64,000 nucleotides of DNA from NCBI RefSeq assembly GCF_002159555.1, contig NZ_NFIV01000007.1, positions 60,111-124,110 on the forward strand. The letters run 5' to 3'. This DNA comes from Muribaculum sp. An289 (GTDB lineage Bacteria > Bacteroidota > Bacteroidia > Bacteroidales > UBA932). Shown one piece after another: positions 16,745-24,469 of the stretch (the first letter of the stretch is position 1; every line of letters begins with the position of its first letter). A program made the translations under genes and the position numbers. The notes beneath the pieces are model-generated. The model was not told the DNA's origin, did not search any database, and saw only the letters and a list, made by a program, of their open reading frames with translations.

Positions 16745-17971
16745 CTACTGGCGCATTTCGCTGTTCTCCTCTATGAGGGAATTGAACTCGCTGCACGAAT
16801 ACCTGTGCTGGTTGAGTCCCTTGTTTATTACCGGGTTGGCATATATCCTGAGGAAGATATCCCTCAATTCGGCACGGTCAAGTTCCGGCTCGACTTTTCC
16901 GAGCTGGGCATCGACATAGGCCTTGAAACCGATAAGCTGGTCCGGCGTATATTCAGAAATGAAGCGGGCCTCATTGTTTACACCGTCTATAGCACCCTCG
17001 GAAGCCAGTATGTCGTAAGCCATATAATTGGTTTTCCACAGCTTGTATCCGCGGATGATTTTGTCCCCGAGCCTCTGCCTCATGAGAGGGAAACGTTCCG
17101 CACGGGGTATGTCGTTGAATTCGGCAATCTCCTCGATAGCGAGCGGTGTCGAAAACGAGATATGTATGCGCCCCTTGAACTGCTTGATACCCGTAAGGAT
17201 ACTGTTAAGGTCTTCATTCGGAGCTTTAACATATTTCTGTCTCTTCGATATATACAGTTCGCGGGCTTTCAGTATGTCGCATGGCTCGTATTCGTAAGAT
17301 ATGCTCATCGGCATTATGTTCAATTCGTCGAAATCCTCAGCGAAATTCCCTGAACCGCTCATGTCGAGCATCTTCAGAAGCCCCTGCTCGAATCTGTCGT
17401 TCCCGTCCTTTGTACGCCCCTGCCTCTGGGCGAGCCATACGGAACTGCGGTTGCAGGTAATGTTCTGACGTATGTATTTCGAAAGCTTCAGCGAAGAGTA
17501 GTAAAGTTCCTTTGCCGATATTCCTCTGGCGACCTTTATCATCCTGTTGGAACGAATCAGCGATTCTATTATCTTGTTGGATATCAGATTGTCGCCTACT
17601 GCAATCTCCGTAAACGGCAGCGAATGCTTGAAAAACAGGAGCTGGAGGAAAGCCGGATCGAGGATTATGTCGCGATGATTGGAAAGTATGAGATACCTTT
17701 TATATTCCTTGAAATATTCTATTCCGTCGTATGTAAGGCTCGTGGCCGTCCTTTCCAATATATAGTTGATAATGCGCGACATCACCTTGATCTGGAAATC
17801 GTCCACTCCTTTTACCGTCTTCAGTATGTTCGAAAGCACCTTGGGGTCTTCTTCCGGGAAACAGAACTTGGACACTTCCTCCACCATCGGATGGTCGGCT
17901 ATCTTTGCCAGAGCTTCCCTCGCCTCTTCGTCAGTATATGGTATAATACTCTCGAAATCAGATAAATACAT
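16745..17971 (-). CDS. PlsC-type phospholipid/glycerol acyltransferase family protein
   Basis: A 408-residue protein; I chose the ATG at 17971, since the upstream extension to 18292 runs through the promoter region. It has the acyltransferase motif H-x4-D in LSNHRDIILDPAFL and a downstream motif near FEQGLLKM. The family transfers acyl chains to lysophosphatidic acid or related acceptors. At this length it resembles the large Bacteroidales PlsC-domain proteins rather than housekeeping PlsC (about 240 residues), so the acceptor is uncertain. Its placement near cysteate synthase makes a lipid link tempting but unproven. Confidence 0.8.
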   Translation of the reverse strand: MYLSDFESIIPYTDEEAREALAKIADHPMVEEVSKFCFPEEDPKVLSNILKTVKGVDDFQIKVMSRIINYILERTATSLTYDGIEYFKEYKRYLILSNHRDIILDPAFLQLLFFKHSLPFTEIAVGDNLISNKIIESLIRSNRMIKVARGISAKELYYSSLKLSKYIRQNITCNRSSVWLAQRQGRTKDGNDRFEQGLLKMLDMSGSGNFAEDFDELNIMPMSISYEYEPCDILKARELYISKRQKYVKAPNEDLNSILTGIKQFKGRIHISFSTPLAIEEIAEFNDIPRAERFPLMRQRLGDKIIRGYKLWKTNYMAYDILASEGAIDGVNNEARFISEYTPDQLIGFKAYVDAQLGKVEPELDRAELRDIFLRIYANPVINKGLNQHRYSCSEFNSLIEENSEMRQ

Positions 17972-17994
17972 AACGTTTTCAGTTTTATTTCCCA

Positions 17995-18002
17995 CAAAGA
18001 TA
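17995..18002 (-). promoter_or_regulatory. Predicted -7 box of the acyltransferase gene
   Basis: Minus-strand TATCTTTG, 23 bases before the ATG at 17971. It matches TAnnTTTG but has no clear -33 partner. Confidence 0.5.
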
Positions 18003-18019
18003 GTAAAATATATCATATT

Positions 18020-18051
18020 TTTGGTTATTTTAAATAATAAGGCTATATTTG
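18020..18051 (+). promoter_or_regulatory. Bacteroidales-type promoter of the BIG2 lipoprotein
   Basis: TTTG (18020-18023) and TATATTTG (18044-18051) are separated by exactly 20 bases, an ideal -33/-7 pair. Transcription would begin near 18058, about 160 bases before the ATG at 18219. Confidence 0.7.
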
Positions 18052-18057
18052 TGTATT

Positions 18058-18218
18058 GCCTGTAAGGCAATGGGAGGCCGTTTCTGACGGCTTCACGCTT
18101 TGAAAAAGGAAAGTGTCCCTTCACTTCATGGGAATCCATGGGGTGCGGATGGCGGCCCACCTTTCTGCAATATGGTATTAATTTTCCTCCTGGCCTCCGG
18201 GGAATAAAAACAGTCTTT
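18058..18218 (+). promoter_or_regulatory. Structured 5' leader of the BIG2 lipoprotein
   Basis: The predicted leader is about 160 bases long and starts with two short hairpins: ATTGCC(TGTAA)GGCAAT at 18054-18070, which straddles the start site, and GCCGT(TTCTG)ACGGC just after it. The rest is G+C-rich compared with the promoter DNA. No known riboswitch motif was recognised; it may control stability or translation. Confidence 0.35.
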
Positions 18219-19811
18219 ATGAAATTCTTAAAATTAACCGGCATTATGCTCGCCTCGGCCTGCATAGCATCGTTCTTGCACGGATGTACCACTTCTAACG
18301 AAGTCCCTCAATTGCAGGAAATCAGACTCGACAAGACGGAAATATCCCTGAAGGAGGGCGAAACCCAAATGCTGACGGCGGAGATAATCCCGGCGGATGC
18401 CGAGGCCGTCCTGTCATGGTCATCATCGGATATCGAAATAGCGACAGTGGACAATGAAGGCCTCGTAACGGCCGTTTCTGAGGGAGAGGCCACGATAACC
18501 GTTTCAGACGGAGGTGACATTTCCGCCGAATGTACTGTAACGGTAACCCCAGCCGGCGAGGAGCCAACCCCTGACCCAGAACCGGTGCCTGTCGAGTCGG
18601 TAACATTGAACGAAACCGACATCGAGCTTACACGCGGGGACACCTTCACCCTCGAAGCATCTGTATTACCGGAAAACGCCGATTATGAAAATATAGAGTG
18701 GTCTTCTTCCGATACCGGAATCGCTACAGTCAACCAGGATGACACCGTAACGGCAGTAGCTGTCGGCGAAGCCACAATCAAGGCCGAAGCGGGAGGAAAA
18801 TCGGCCGAGTGCCATGTAACCGTAACGGGGATACCTGCCGAATCGGTGACTCTCGATATACATGAAATATCGTTGAATGCAGGTGAGACATGCGTACTGA
18901 CTGCGACTGTCATGCCGGAAGATGCGGATGACAAGTCCGTTACGTGGAGTTCGTCCAACGAAAACGTTGCCACCGTAACAGATGGCACGGTAACTGCTAT
19001 GGCAGCAGGAACAGCAGAGATAACGGCATCCTGCCATGGCCTCAGCGATGTCTGCACCGTGACGGTCATAGAAGAGCTCAAAGAACCCGAAGTCGGCGAT
19101 TTCTATTATTCAGACGGGACCTGGTCAGCCTCGCTAAATACTTCCAAAACCGTAATCGGAATAATATTCTGGACCGGAAACCCAGCCGGAGACGACACCA
19201 TACTCGGAAGCGACTATCCTGACTGTACTCACGGACTGGTAGTCTCAATCGAACAGCTGGAAGGAAAATGGCAGAGCGGAGCAAGCAAATACGGCCAGCT
19301 AATCGACACATGGGTGCAGTCAAACCTTTCCGGATATGAAAGCATGCTTGCAGTTTACGGATATCTTGATGGAGAAATGCTCAACTTCATGTTGGGATAC
19401 CAGTATACAAAGGCCATCAAGGCGTTCAACGATGCTCCTGAAAATGCAGAATGGCCGGTAGACATAGTCGCAGGAATAGCCGCTTTCAATGAAAGCTGCC
19501 CTGCCCCGGAAGGCACGAGCGGCTGGTACCTCCCGTCCGCCAAAGAAGCATCCCTGATAATTTCAGGAGTGTATGACGGAAACATTTATGAGATATCCTA
19601 TTCAACACCTATCTTAGACAACGTCAACCTGCTGAACGGAATTATAGCCCAGATTTCAGGTGCTCCGACCATAAGCGGTTACTTGTGGACAAGTTCCGAA
19701 GTCGAACAATACAGCGCGACGAGCGCATACTGCATAGGTGCCTCCGATGCCGCATTCTGGAGCAATCCTAAGAATTCTTCCTATAACTACAGGTACATAC
19801 TTGCGTTTTAG
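18219..19811 (+). CDS. Lipoprotein with three Ig-like (BIG2) domains and an Lcl-like C-terminal domain
   Basis: 530 residues from the ATG at 18219. A lipoprotein signal ends at Cys23 (LHGC). Three BIG2 domains follow, each with the W-S-S-S-x3-A-T-V pattern (SWSSSDIEIATVD, EWSSSDTGIATV, TWSSSNENVATV), separated by a Pro/Glu linker (about residues 112-125). The C-terminal 240 residues (from VGDFYYSDGTWS) end in NYRYILAF and resemble the Lcl/DUF1566 C-type-lectin-like fold (SGWYLPS, LWTSSE). The same domain is found in the next gene and at 40686-42353. Probably a cell-surface protein; the ligand is unknown. Confidence 0.82.
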   Translation: MKFLKLTGIMLASACIASFLHGCTTSNEVPQLQEIRLDKTEISLKEGETQMLTAEIIPADAEAVLSWSSSDIEIATVDNEGLVTAVSEGEATITVSDGGDISAECTVTVTPAGEEPTPDPEPVPVESVTLNETDIELTRGDTFTLEASVLPENADYENIEWSSSDTGIATVNQDDTVTAVAVGEATIKAEAGGKSAECHVTVTGIPAESVTLDIHEISLNAGETCVLTATVMPEDADDKSVTWSSSNENVATVTDGTVTAMAAGTAEITASCHGLSDVCTVTVIEELKEPEVGDFYYSDGTWSASLNTSKTVIGIIFWTGNPAGDDTILGSDYPDCTHGLVVSIEQLEGKWQSGASKYGQLIDTWVQSNLSGYESMLAVYGYLDGEMLNFMLGYQYTKAIKAFNDAPENAEWPVDIVAGIAAFNESCPAPEGTSGWYLPSAKEASLIISGVYDGNIYEISYSTPILDNVNLLNGIIAQISGAPTISGYLWTSSEVEQYSATSAYCIGASDAAFWSNPKNSSYNYRYILAF

Positions 19812-19839
19812 AAACCTTTTTGTTTCTGAAAACCATTAC

Positions 19840-19865
19840 AGGGGAGGCCGGTTGCGGTCTCCTCT
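19840..19865 (+). terminator. Hairpin after the first BIG2 gene
   Basis: AGGGGAGGCCG and CGGTCTCCTCT pair over 11 positions (including G-T pairs) around GTTG, 28 bases after the stop codon. The following DNA is AT-rich but lacks a T-run, so termination is plausible, not certain. Confidence 0.45.
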
Positions 19866-19986
19866 GATTATATTATATGCCTGCATCATTGTTTTATGTG
19901 AATGTCAATTTATTAATAGTGGCTATACAAATAATGTACAAATGTTCCATAAGTATCTGTACGGGATAAAATTCACATAATTTTCA

Positions 19987-19994
19987 TAATTTTG
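19987..19994 (+). promoter_or_regulatory. Predicted -7 box of the second BIG2 gene
   Basis: TAATTTTG matches TAnnTTTG, 75 bases before the ATG at 20070. Together with the hairpin at 19840-19865 it suggests that the two paralogues are transcribed separately. Confidence 0.55.
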
Positions 19995-20069
19995 TCAAAA
20001 CAATTCAATTTCTCCTTTAAAGAAAGAATACTGACTGGGCTTAAAATTACATTAAAAAAAATATTCCAG

Positions 20070-21428
20070 ATGAAAAGATTTTTTATTTTATTGACCGCCA
20101 TCGCGTTTGCCGTAAGCGCATGCAAGCCTGATGATCCCGAAAAGATTATGCTTCAAAGTCTGTCTGTAAGCCCTGATTCCGTGGGGATTGCCGTTGGGGA
20201 AACTGCACAGCTGACTGTGACCGCGACCCCTGAAAACGCAGAAGATTTCTCACCGGTATGGATTTCTTCCGATCCGGAAATAGCCACTGTGGACGACAAA
20301 GGCCTTGTTAGCGGAATTGCAGCCGGTTCTGTTACAATAACCGTATCCTCAGGCGAAATCAAGGACGAATGCAAAGTCACCGTTACAAATGATGATGAAC
20401 CAGACCCGAATCCGGATGTTCCCGTGGAATCGGTAACTCTCGACCCCACCGAAGCAAGTCTCAATGTCGGGGAAACCTATCAGCTTATTGCAACGGTACA
20501 ACCTGAAAACGCAACAGACAAAACCGTCGAATGGACATCATCCGATAACGAAGTGGCAACCGTATCCGAAGACGGTCTTGTAACAGCCGTAGCTGAGGGA
20601 AATGCGACTATTACCGCCGCTTGTTCCGGTTATGAAGCGACTTGCGACATAACGGTCACCTCCAATGGCGGCGATGAGCCAGATCCGGAGCCTACGAACC
20701 CTCCTGCCGTAGGCGATTTCTATTATTCAGACGGAACCTGGTCTACCGAACTCAATACCGGCAAAACCGTCATAGGCGTGGTTTTCTGGATAGGGGATCC
20801 TGCAGAAAACGACCCTATATTGAAAGCGGACCATCCTGAAGCCACAAATGGGCTCGTAATGTCGCTCGTAAATCAGAACGGTCCATGGCAAAGCAACTAC
20901 GATGCGTACGGGGCACTTGTAAACCAATGGGTACAGGACAATCTGAGCGGATACCAGAATATTGGCGGAGGATTTGGATATGACCCGGAAGACAACCTCA
21001 ACTACATGCTCGGATACCAGAACACGAAAGCCATAATGGCCTTCAACAATGCCTCCGAGAATGCAGGCTGGCCTGTAGAGGCCGTTTCCGGACTATCGGA
21101 TTTCAATGCGACTACACCTGCACCGGAAAGCACGAGCGGATGGTATCTGCCATCGGTAAAAGAAGTTTCCCTGTTCGTCACCGGCGTATATGACGAAAAT
21201 ATCTACGATATATGGGACCCATTGACAGATAACAAAGAATTGCTCAACGGCATCCTTTCCCAGATTTCCGGCGCCGATCAGATTGAAGGTATCATAATGT
21301 CAAGTACCGAAGATCTCTATGTACAAGAACTTGTACATACTATAGATGCCCAAAATGGCAGGAACAGTGCACATGGCAATGAATTCAAGGCCTCATCGTG
21401 GAATTACCGTTATGTCCTCGCATTCTAA
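20070..21428 (+). CDS. Lipoprotein with two Ig-like (BIG2) domains and the same C-terminal domain
   Basis: 452 residues from the ATG at 20070. The longer reading from 19992 lies in the promoter region. A lipoprotein signal ends at Cys18, followed by KPDDPE, which fits the acidic surface-export signal of Bacteroidetes lipoproteins. Two BIG2 domains (VWISSDPEIATVD, EWTSSDNEVATVS) are joined by an acidic Asp/Pro linker to the Lcl-like domain (VGDFYYSDGTWS... SGWYLPS... NYRYVLAF). It is a close tandem paralogue of the gene before it, one BIG2 domain shorter. Confidence 0.83.
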   Translation: MKRFFILLTAIAFAVSACKPDDPEKIMLQSLSVSPDSVGIAVGETAQLTVTATPENAEDFSPVWISSDPEIATVDDKGLVSGIAAGSVTITVSSGEIKDECKVTVTNDDEPDPNPDVPVESVTLDPTEASLNVGETYQLIATVQPENATDKTVEWTSSDNEVATVSEDGLVTAVAEGNATITAACSGYEATCDITVTSNGGDEPDPEPTNPPAVGDFYYSDGTWSTELNTGKTVIGVVFWIGDPAENDPILKADHPEATNGLVMSLVNQNGPWQSNYDAYGALVNQWVQDNLSGYQNIGGGFGYDPEDNLNYMLGYQNTKAIMAFNNASENAGWPVEAVSGLSDFNATTPAPESTSGWYLPSVKEVSLFVTGVYDENIYDIWDPLTDNKELLNGILSQISGADQIEGIIMSSTEDLYVQELVHTIDAQNGRNSAHGNEFKASSWNYRYVLAF

Positions 21429-21454
21429 ATAGAACCAGCAGACTGAAAATAATT

Positions 21455-21486
21455 AAGGCGGCAGGGATTTTCCTTCCGCCTTTTTT
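21455..21486 (+). terminator. Rho-independent terminator
   Basis: AAGGCGG and CCGCCTT pair perfectly around a 14-base loop and are followed by TTTT, 26 bases after the stop of the second BIG2 lipoprotein. Confidence 0.8.
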
Positions 21487-21532
21487 CGTATTGTACCGCA
21501 TATCCGCCAGACAGCCCTATTCCCGGACCCAC

Positions 21533-21605
21533 GGATAATTCCGGTCGGAATCTTCCGTGGCTTCATTTCTCGCCCGTGACCCGAACAAAATCAACTTTTC
21601 TACCC
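21533..21605. repeat. Flanking repeat, copy next to the MITE-like element
   Basis: About 70 bases beginning GGACCCACGGATAATTCCGG and ending ACCCGAACAAAATCAACTTT. The same block is at 63911-63977, and a shorter inverted copy of its left end (CCAACCGGAATTATCCGC) is at 21923-21949. In both places it adjoins a MITE-like element, so the two probably form one larger repeat. Confidence 0.6.
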
Positions 21606-21771
21606 CATAGCCAGCCATTGTTCTTGTAAAGGATTGATAATAAGCAGTTTACAAAAACCACATCTGCGCTTGGGTACTTTCTGAGGTACCCATAGCCAGC
21701 CTGCGTTTTTGTAAGTTATTGATTATCAATCATTACAAAAGAAGCCGAATGGCTGTGGGGTGGAAAATTAC
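21597..21771. mobile_element. MITE-like palindromic element, copy 2 (best preserved)
   Basis: Terminal inverted repeats of about 20 bp: TTTTCTACCCCATAGCCAGCC on the left and GGCTGTGGGGTGGAAAATT on the right. Inside are inverted TTGTAAAGGATTGATAAT / GATTATCAATCATTACAA blocks and a central hairpin TGGGTAC (21671-21677)/GTACCCA (21686-21692). It has no ORF. It is about 175 bp and matches 688-862 and 63735-63905. Outside it the inverted GGATAATTCCGG block brackets the whole 21533-21949 interval. Confidence 0.7.
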
Positions 21772-21922
21772 ACGACAAAATCCTATTTTTCCTCCTCATT
21801 CCGCTTCCATCCCACTTCCATCCCTTTTCCTATCATTCTTTCGGCGGAGATGTCGTTTCGCAGCCCACCGGAAACACATCAAAAATCCTTGTTCCCAGCG
21901 AAGTCCACGTGGATGCCGCTCT

Positions 21923-21949
21923 GCCAACCGGAATTATCCGCTGGTCCCT
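21923..21949. repeat. Inverted partial copy of the flanking repeat
   Basis: CCAACCGGAATTATCCGCTG and the following GTCCC are the reverse complement of the left end of the 21533-21605 block. This places the MITE-like element between inverted copies. The rest of the 544-base gap (21772-21922) shows nothing else I can name. Confidence 0.55.
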
Positions 21950-21972
21950 ATTCCCCTTAATGGAGACAGCCC

Positions 21973-23187
21973 CTACCTCCTGTACAGCAGGGAACTGTCT
22001 CCGTAACTGAGGAAACGGAATCCGTTCCCGAGGGCATAATCGTATATCCTGCGCCAATCTCCGCCTACGAATGCCGATATGAGCAGCAACAGGGTGCTTC
22101 TCGGCTGGTGGAAATTGGTAATCAGCCTGTCTGTCATACGGAAATTGAATCCGGGAACGATGATTATTCCCGTTGAAGCGGTAATGCTGTCTGTTCCGAG
22201 TTTTTCGATATGGCCTATCAGCGCTTCCAGAGCCTCTTCGGCGGTATATCCGTATTCCCTCGTGTAAGGCGCCCACTGCTCCACGTAATCGGGTTCCTTG
22301 CCTTCAAGCACCTTTACACCCAAATAGTATAGGGATTCAAGGGTCCTTATTGAAGTCGTTCCCACAGCTATGACACGGCCCTTCTTTTCCAGAAGCCGGC
22401 ACAAGGTATCCCTGGATACCCTGAAAGGCTCATTATGCATCTTGTGCCCGGATATGGACTCGCTCTTTACAGGGAGGAAGGTACCGGCCCCCACATGAAG
22501 GCAGATACGCTCCATCTCCACCCCTTTTGCCTTTATACCAGCCAAAACTTCATCGGTAAAATGCAAGCCGGCAGTAGGGGCGGCCACTGAACCCCGGTGC
22601 CTGGCATACAGAGTCTGGTATCTTACGTAATCGATTTCTTCGCTTTCCCTGTTCAGATACGGAGGTATCGGTATCTTTCCGCAATGCTCCAGCACGGATG
22701 AAAACGGAAGGCCTCCGCTCCATTTGAACCGCACTACTGCACCGGCTCCGTCGCGGGAGACCAATGCTGCTGTCAGTCCGATGGCATTCAATTCTCCGGC
22801 ATCATCCGGGACCGAAAGCTGTAAAACCTCGCCATTTTTCCATTTTTTTATATTCCCGACGATACAGTTCCACTCGCATTCTCCCGTAGAAGCAAAAGAA
22901 AGATTGTAATCCTTGGGAAAATACGGTTCGAGGCAAAAGATTTCTATATGCGCCCCGGTCGATTTCCTGAAGAAAAGCCTTGCCGGCACGACCTTGGTGT
23001 CGTTGAAGACCATCATCTCGTTCCCTTCAAGATAATCGGGAAGATTGTGAAAAACATCTTCTTTTATCTCGCCGTCATTCCCGCATACAAGGAGTTTCGA
23101 AGTGTCCCGCCGCTCCAATGGAAATTTTGCTATCCTCTCATCGGGCAGCCTGTAATCATAATCGCTTATTCTTATTTCCGGTATCAC
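21973..23187 (-). CDS. queA: tRNA preQ1 S-adenosylmethionine ribosyltransferase-isomerase
   Basis: A 404-residue QueA protein that transfers and rearranges the ribosyl group of SAM to preQ1 in tRNA, giving epoxyqueuosine. The N-terminus (ISDYDYRLPDERIAKFPLERRDTSKLL), VFNDTKVVPARL, RYQTLYARHRGSVAAPTAGLHFT and NFHQPRSTLLLLISAF motifs are typical. At 404 residues it is longer than E. coli QueA (356). It is monocistronic; no other queuosine genes are in the window. Confidence 0.93.
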   Translation of the reverse strand: MIPEIRISDYDYRLPDERIAKFPLERRDTSKLLVCGNDGEIKEDVFHNLPDYLEGNEMMVFNDTKVVPARLFFRKSTGAHIEIFCLEPYFPKDYNLSFASTGECEWNCIVGNIKKWKNGEVLQLSVPDDAGELNAIGLTAALVSRDGAGAVVRFKWSGGLPFSSVLEHCGKIPIPPYLNRESEEIDYVRYQTLYARHRGSVAAPTAGLHFTDEVLAGIKAKGVEMERICLHVGAGTFLPVKSESISGHKMHNEPFRVSRDTLCRLLEKKGRVIAVGTTSIRTLESLYYLGVKVLEGKEPDYVEQWAPYTREYGYTAEEALEALIGHIEKLGTDSITASTGIIIVPGFNFRMTDRLITNFHQPRSTLLLLISAFVGGDWRRIYDYALGNGFRFLSYGDSSLLYRR

Positions 23188-23220
23188 TCTGTTTTTTTCC
23201 GTTTATTTTGATTTTAGATG

Positions 23221-23228
23221 CAAAATTA
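23221..23228 (-). promoter_or_regulatory. Predicted -7 box of queA
   Basis: Minus-strand TAATTTTG, 33 bases before the start at 23187. The -33 position carries TTTCG on the minus strand (23248-23252), close to TTTG. Confidence 0.5.
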
Positions 23229-23261
23229 TACAATAATACGTTTTTTGCGAAATCTTTGATT

Positions 23262-23703
23262 TTATTAATTTGTATACAAATATACACAACAAATGTAATC
23301 TTGTTTAATTACTTTTGTTATCATAGTTAGATACAAAAATCAATAACAAAACACAGCGCAATCGAAGGGCATATCTTTTGATTATATCCACATTTTGATG
23401 TATCATAAATATCTAATACCCAGATATTTAATTAATTTTATATAAAGAATAAAATAAGATAAAATCGAACGAAAGAACTGCGCTTATTCGATATTTATGA
23501 GGTCTAAGGGTTATTTATTAGTATTAAATCACTCAAAACCAATAAATTAAAATAATTAATATAGAGTAATAAAACATATAACCACCCAAGTATTATATCT
23601 GATTGATTTTACCTAATGTATGCAGTATCTCTGATATGCCCGCGGAATTTTTGTATACAATATTATCACTCGCGGTAGTTACAAATGTTATTAAAATAAT
23701 TCT
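23262..23703. other. AT-rich gene-free region with repeated TTGTATACAA palindromes
   Basis: About 440 bases of strongly AT-rich DNA without a supported gene. It contains the perfect palindrome TTTGTATACAAA at 23269-23280 and TTGTATACAA at 23651-23660, near the two ends. The region separates queA from the XRE regulator. Two identical 10-bp palindromes about 380 bases apart suggest binding sites for a dimeric protein, possibly the regulator itself, but this is inference. Confidence 0.45.
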
Positions 23704-23711
23704 TACATTTG
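23704..23711 (+). promoter_or_regulatory. Predicted -7 box of the XRE regulator
   Basis: TACATTTG matches TAnnTTTG, 21 bases before the ATG at 23732. Confidence 0.5.
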
Positions 23712-23715
23712 TACT

Positions 23716-23729
23716 TTGTAAATTTACAA
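23716..23729. promoter_or_regulatory. 14-bp palindrome, candidate operator
   Basis: TTGTAAATTTACAA is a perfect palindrome between the -7 box and the start codon of the XRE regulator. Its position over the expected transcription start fits autorepression. Its half-site TTGTA is shared with the TTGTATACAA palindromes upstream. Confidence 0.45.
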
Positions 23730-23731
23730 TT

Positions 23732-24133
23732 ATGAACAGGCGTTTACAATATCTTTTGGAGCTCGAAGGGCTGACCCAAGCCCAGTTTGCGGACAGGATC
23801 GGTGTCGGCAGGGCCAGCATTTCGCATATACTCAACGGCAGGAACAATCCGGGATACGATATCATCAGCCGGATTCTTAAAAAATTCCCGTCTATCAGTC
23901 CCGACTGGCTGATTTTGGGGCAGGGAAAGCCTTATCGTGATAAAACGGCTGAATCCCCTACTCTTTTTTATAACAACGAAAGTACTGTACAAGAAGAAGT
24001 TATCGATGATTTACCGTCATTTTTGCCTTCTGAGAATCAAACAGAGCAGCAGAAACAGGCGGCTGTGCAGCGTAAAATCAAACGTGTGACGGTATATTAT
24101 GATGACAATACCTTTGAAGAATTTACAAAATAA
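23732..24133 (+). CDS. XRE-family helix-turn-helix transcriptional regulator
   Basis: 133 residues from the ATG at 23732; the longer reading from 23603 runs through the promoter. Residues 1-60 form a Cro/CI-type HTH (LTQAQFADRIGVGRASISHI as helices 2-3, then NPGYDIISRILKKFPSISPDWLI). The C-terminus is short, charged and has no known domain. This form, with the phrase SPDWLILGQG, is widespread in Bacteroidetes chromosomes and phage-like elements. No phage genes surround it here. Targets are unknown. Confidence 0.85.
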   Translation: MNRRLQYLLELEGLTQAQFADRIGVGRASISHILNGRNNPGYDIISRILKKFPSISPDWLILGQGKPYRDKTAESPTLFYNNESTVQEEVIDDLPSFLPSENQTEQQKQAAVQRKIKRVTVYYDDNTFEEFTK

Positions 24134-24205
24134 AAGAAGCCGTTCTCCAATCACGGAGCCGGCCCCTATGGCTTAAAGACTTTTGAAAAAAGTCCGGACA
24201 GCCTC

Positions 24206-24367
24206 TTAGTCTATAGGCTCGAAATCTTCCTTTCCTACTCCGCATACCGGGCATACCCAGTCGGCAGGTATATCTTCGAAAGCAGTTCCTGGAGCTATTC
24301 CGGAATCCGGATCCCCCACCTGAGGGTCATATTCCCAGTGACAAACCGAGCATCTGTATTTTTTCAT
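24206..24367 (-). CDS. Rubredoxin
   Basis: A 53-residue reading frame on the minus strand. It starts [15 protein letters not shown] and has the two rubredoxin CxxC pairs (CSVC after YR, and [13 protein letters not shown] near the end), with the family's [10 protein letters not shown] and WVCPVC elements. One iron would be bound by the four Cys. Rubredoxins shuttle single electrons, often to oxygen- or peroxide-reducing enzymes in anaerobes; no partner gene is adjacent. It is divergent from pyrD. A -7 box TAAATTTG (minus, 24428-24435) lies 60 bases upstream. Confidence 0.93.
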   Translation of the reverse strand: MKKYRCSVCHWEYDPQVGDPDSGIAPGTAFEDIPADWVCPVCGVGKEDFEPID

Positions 24368-24427
24368 AACAATAAAAATTAATTATATTAAACATTTTGC
24401 GAAAATAATATTCCGGCAGAGATTCTG

Positions 24428-24435
24428 CAAATTTA
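24428..24435 (-). promoter_or_regulatory. Predicted -7 box of the rubredoxin gene
   Basis: Minus-strand TAAATTTG matches TAnnTTTG, 60 bases before the rubredoxin start. A weaker plus-strand box TAACTTCG just beyond it could serve pyrD. Confidence 0.45.
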
Positions 24436-24469
24436 TTTTACTAACTTCGCGCGGTAAACCCGTAAGAAA

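Noticed and set aside
17972..18292. N-terminal extension of the acyltransferase to 515 residues
   Set aside because: It would cross the divergent promoter region and run into the first codons of the BIG2 gene; the added residues show no conserved pattern.
21719..22006. Small plus-strand frames between the BIG2 gene and queA
   Set aside because: They overlap the repeat element and the end of queA and show no conserved features.
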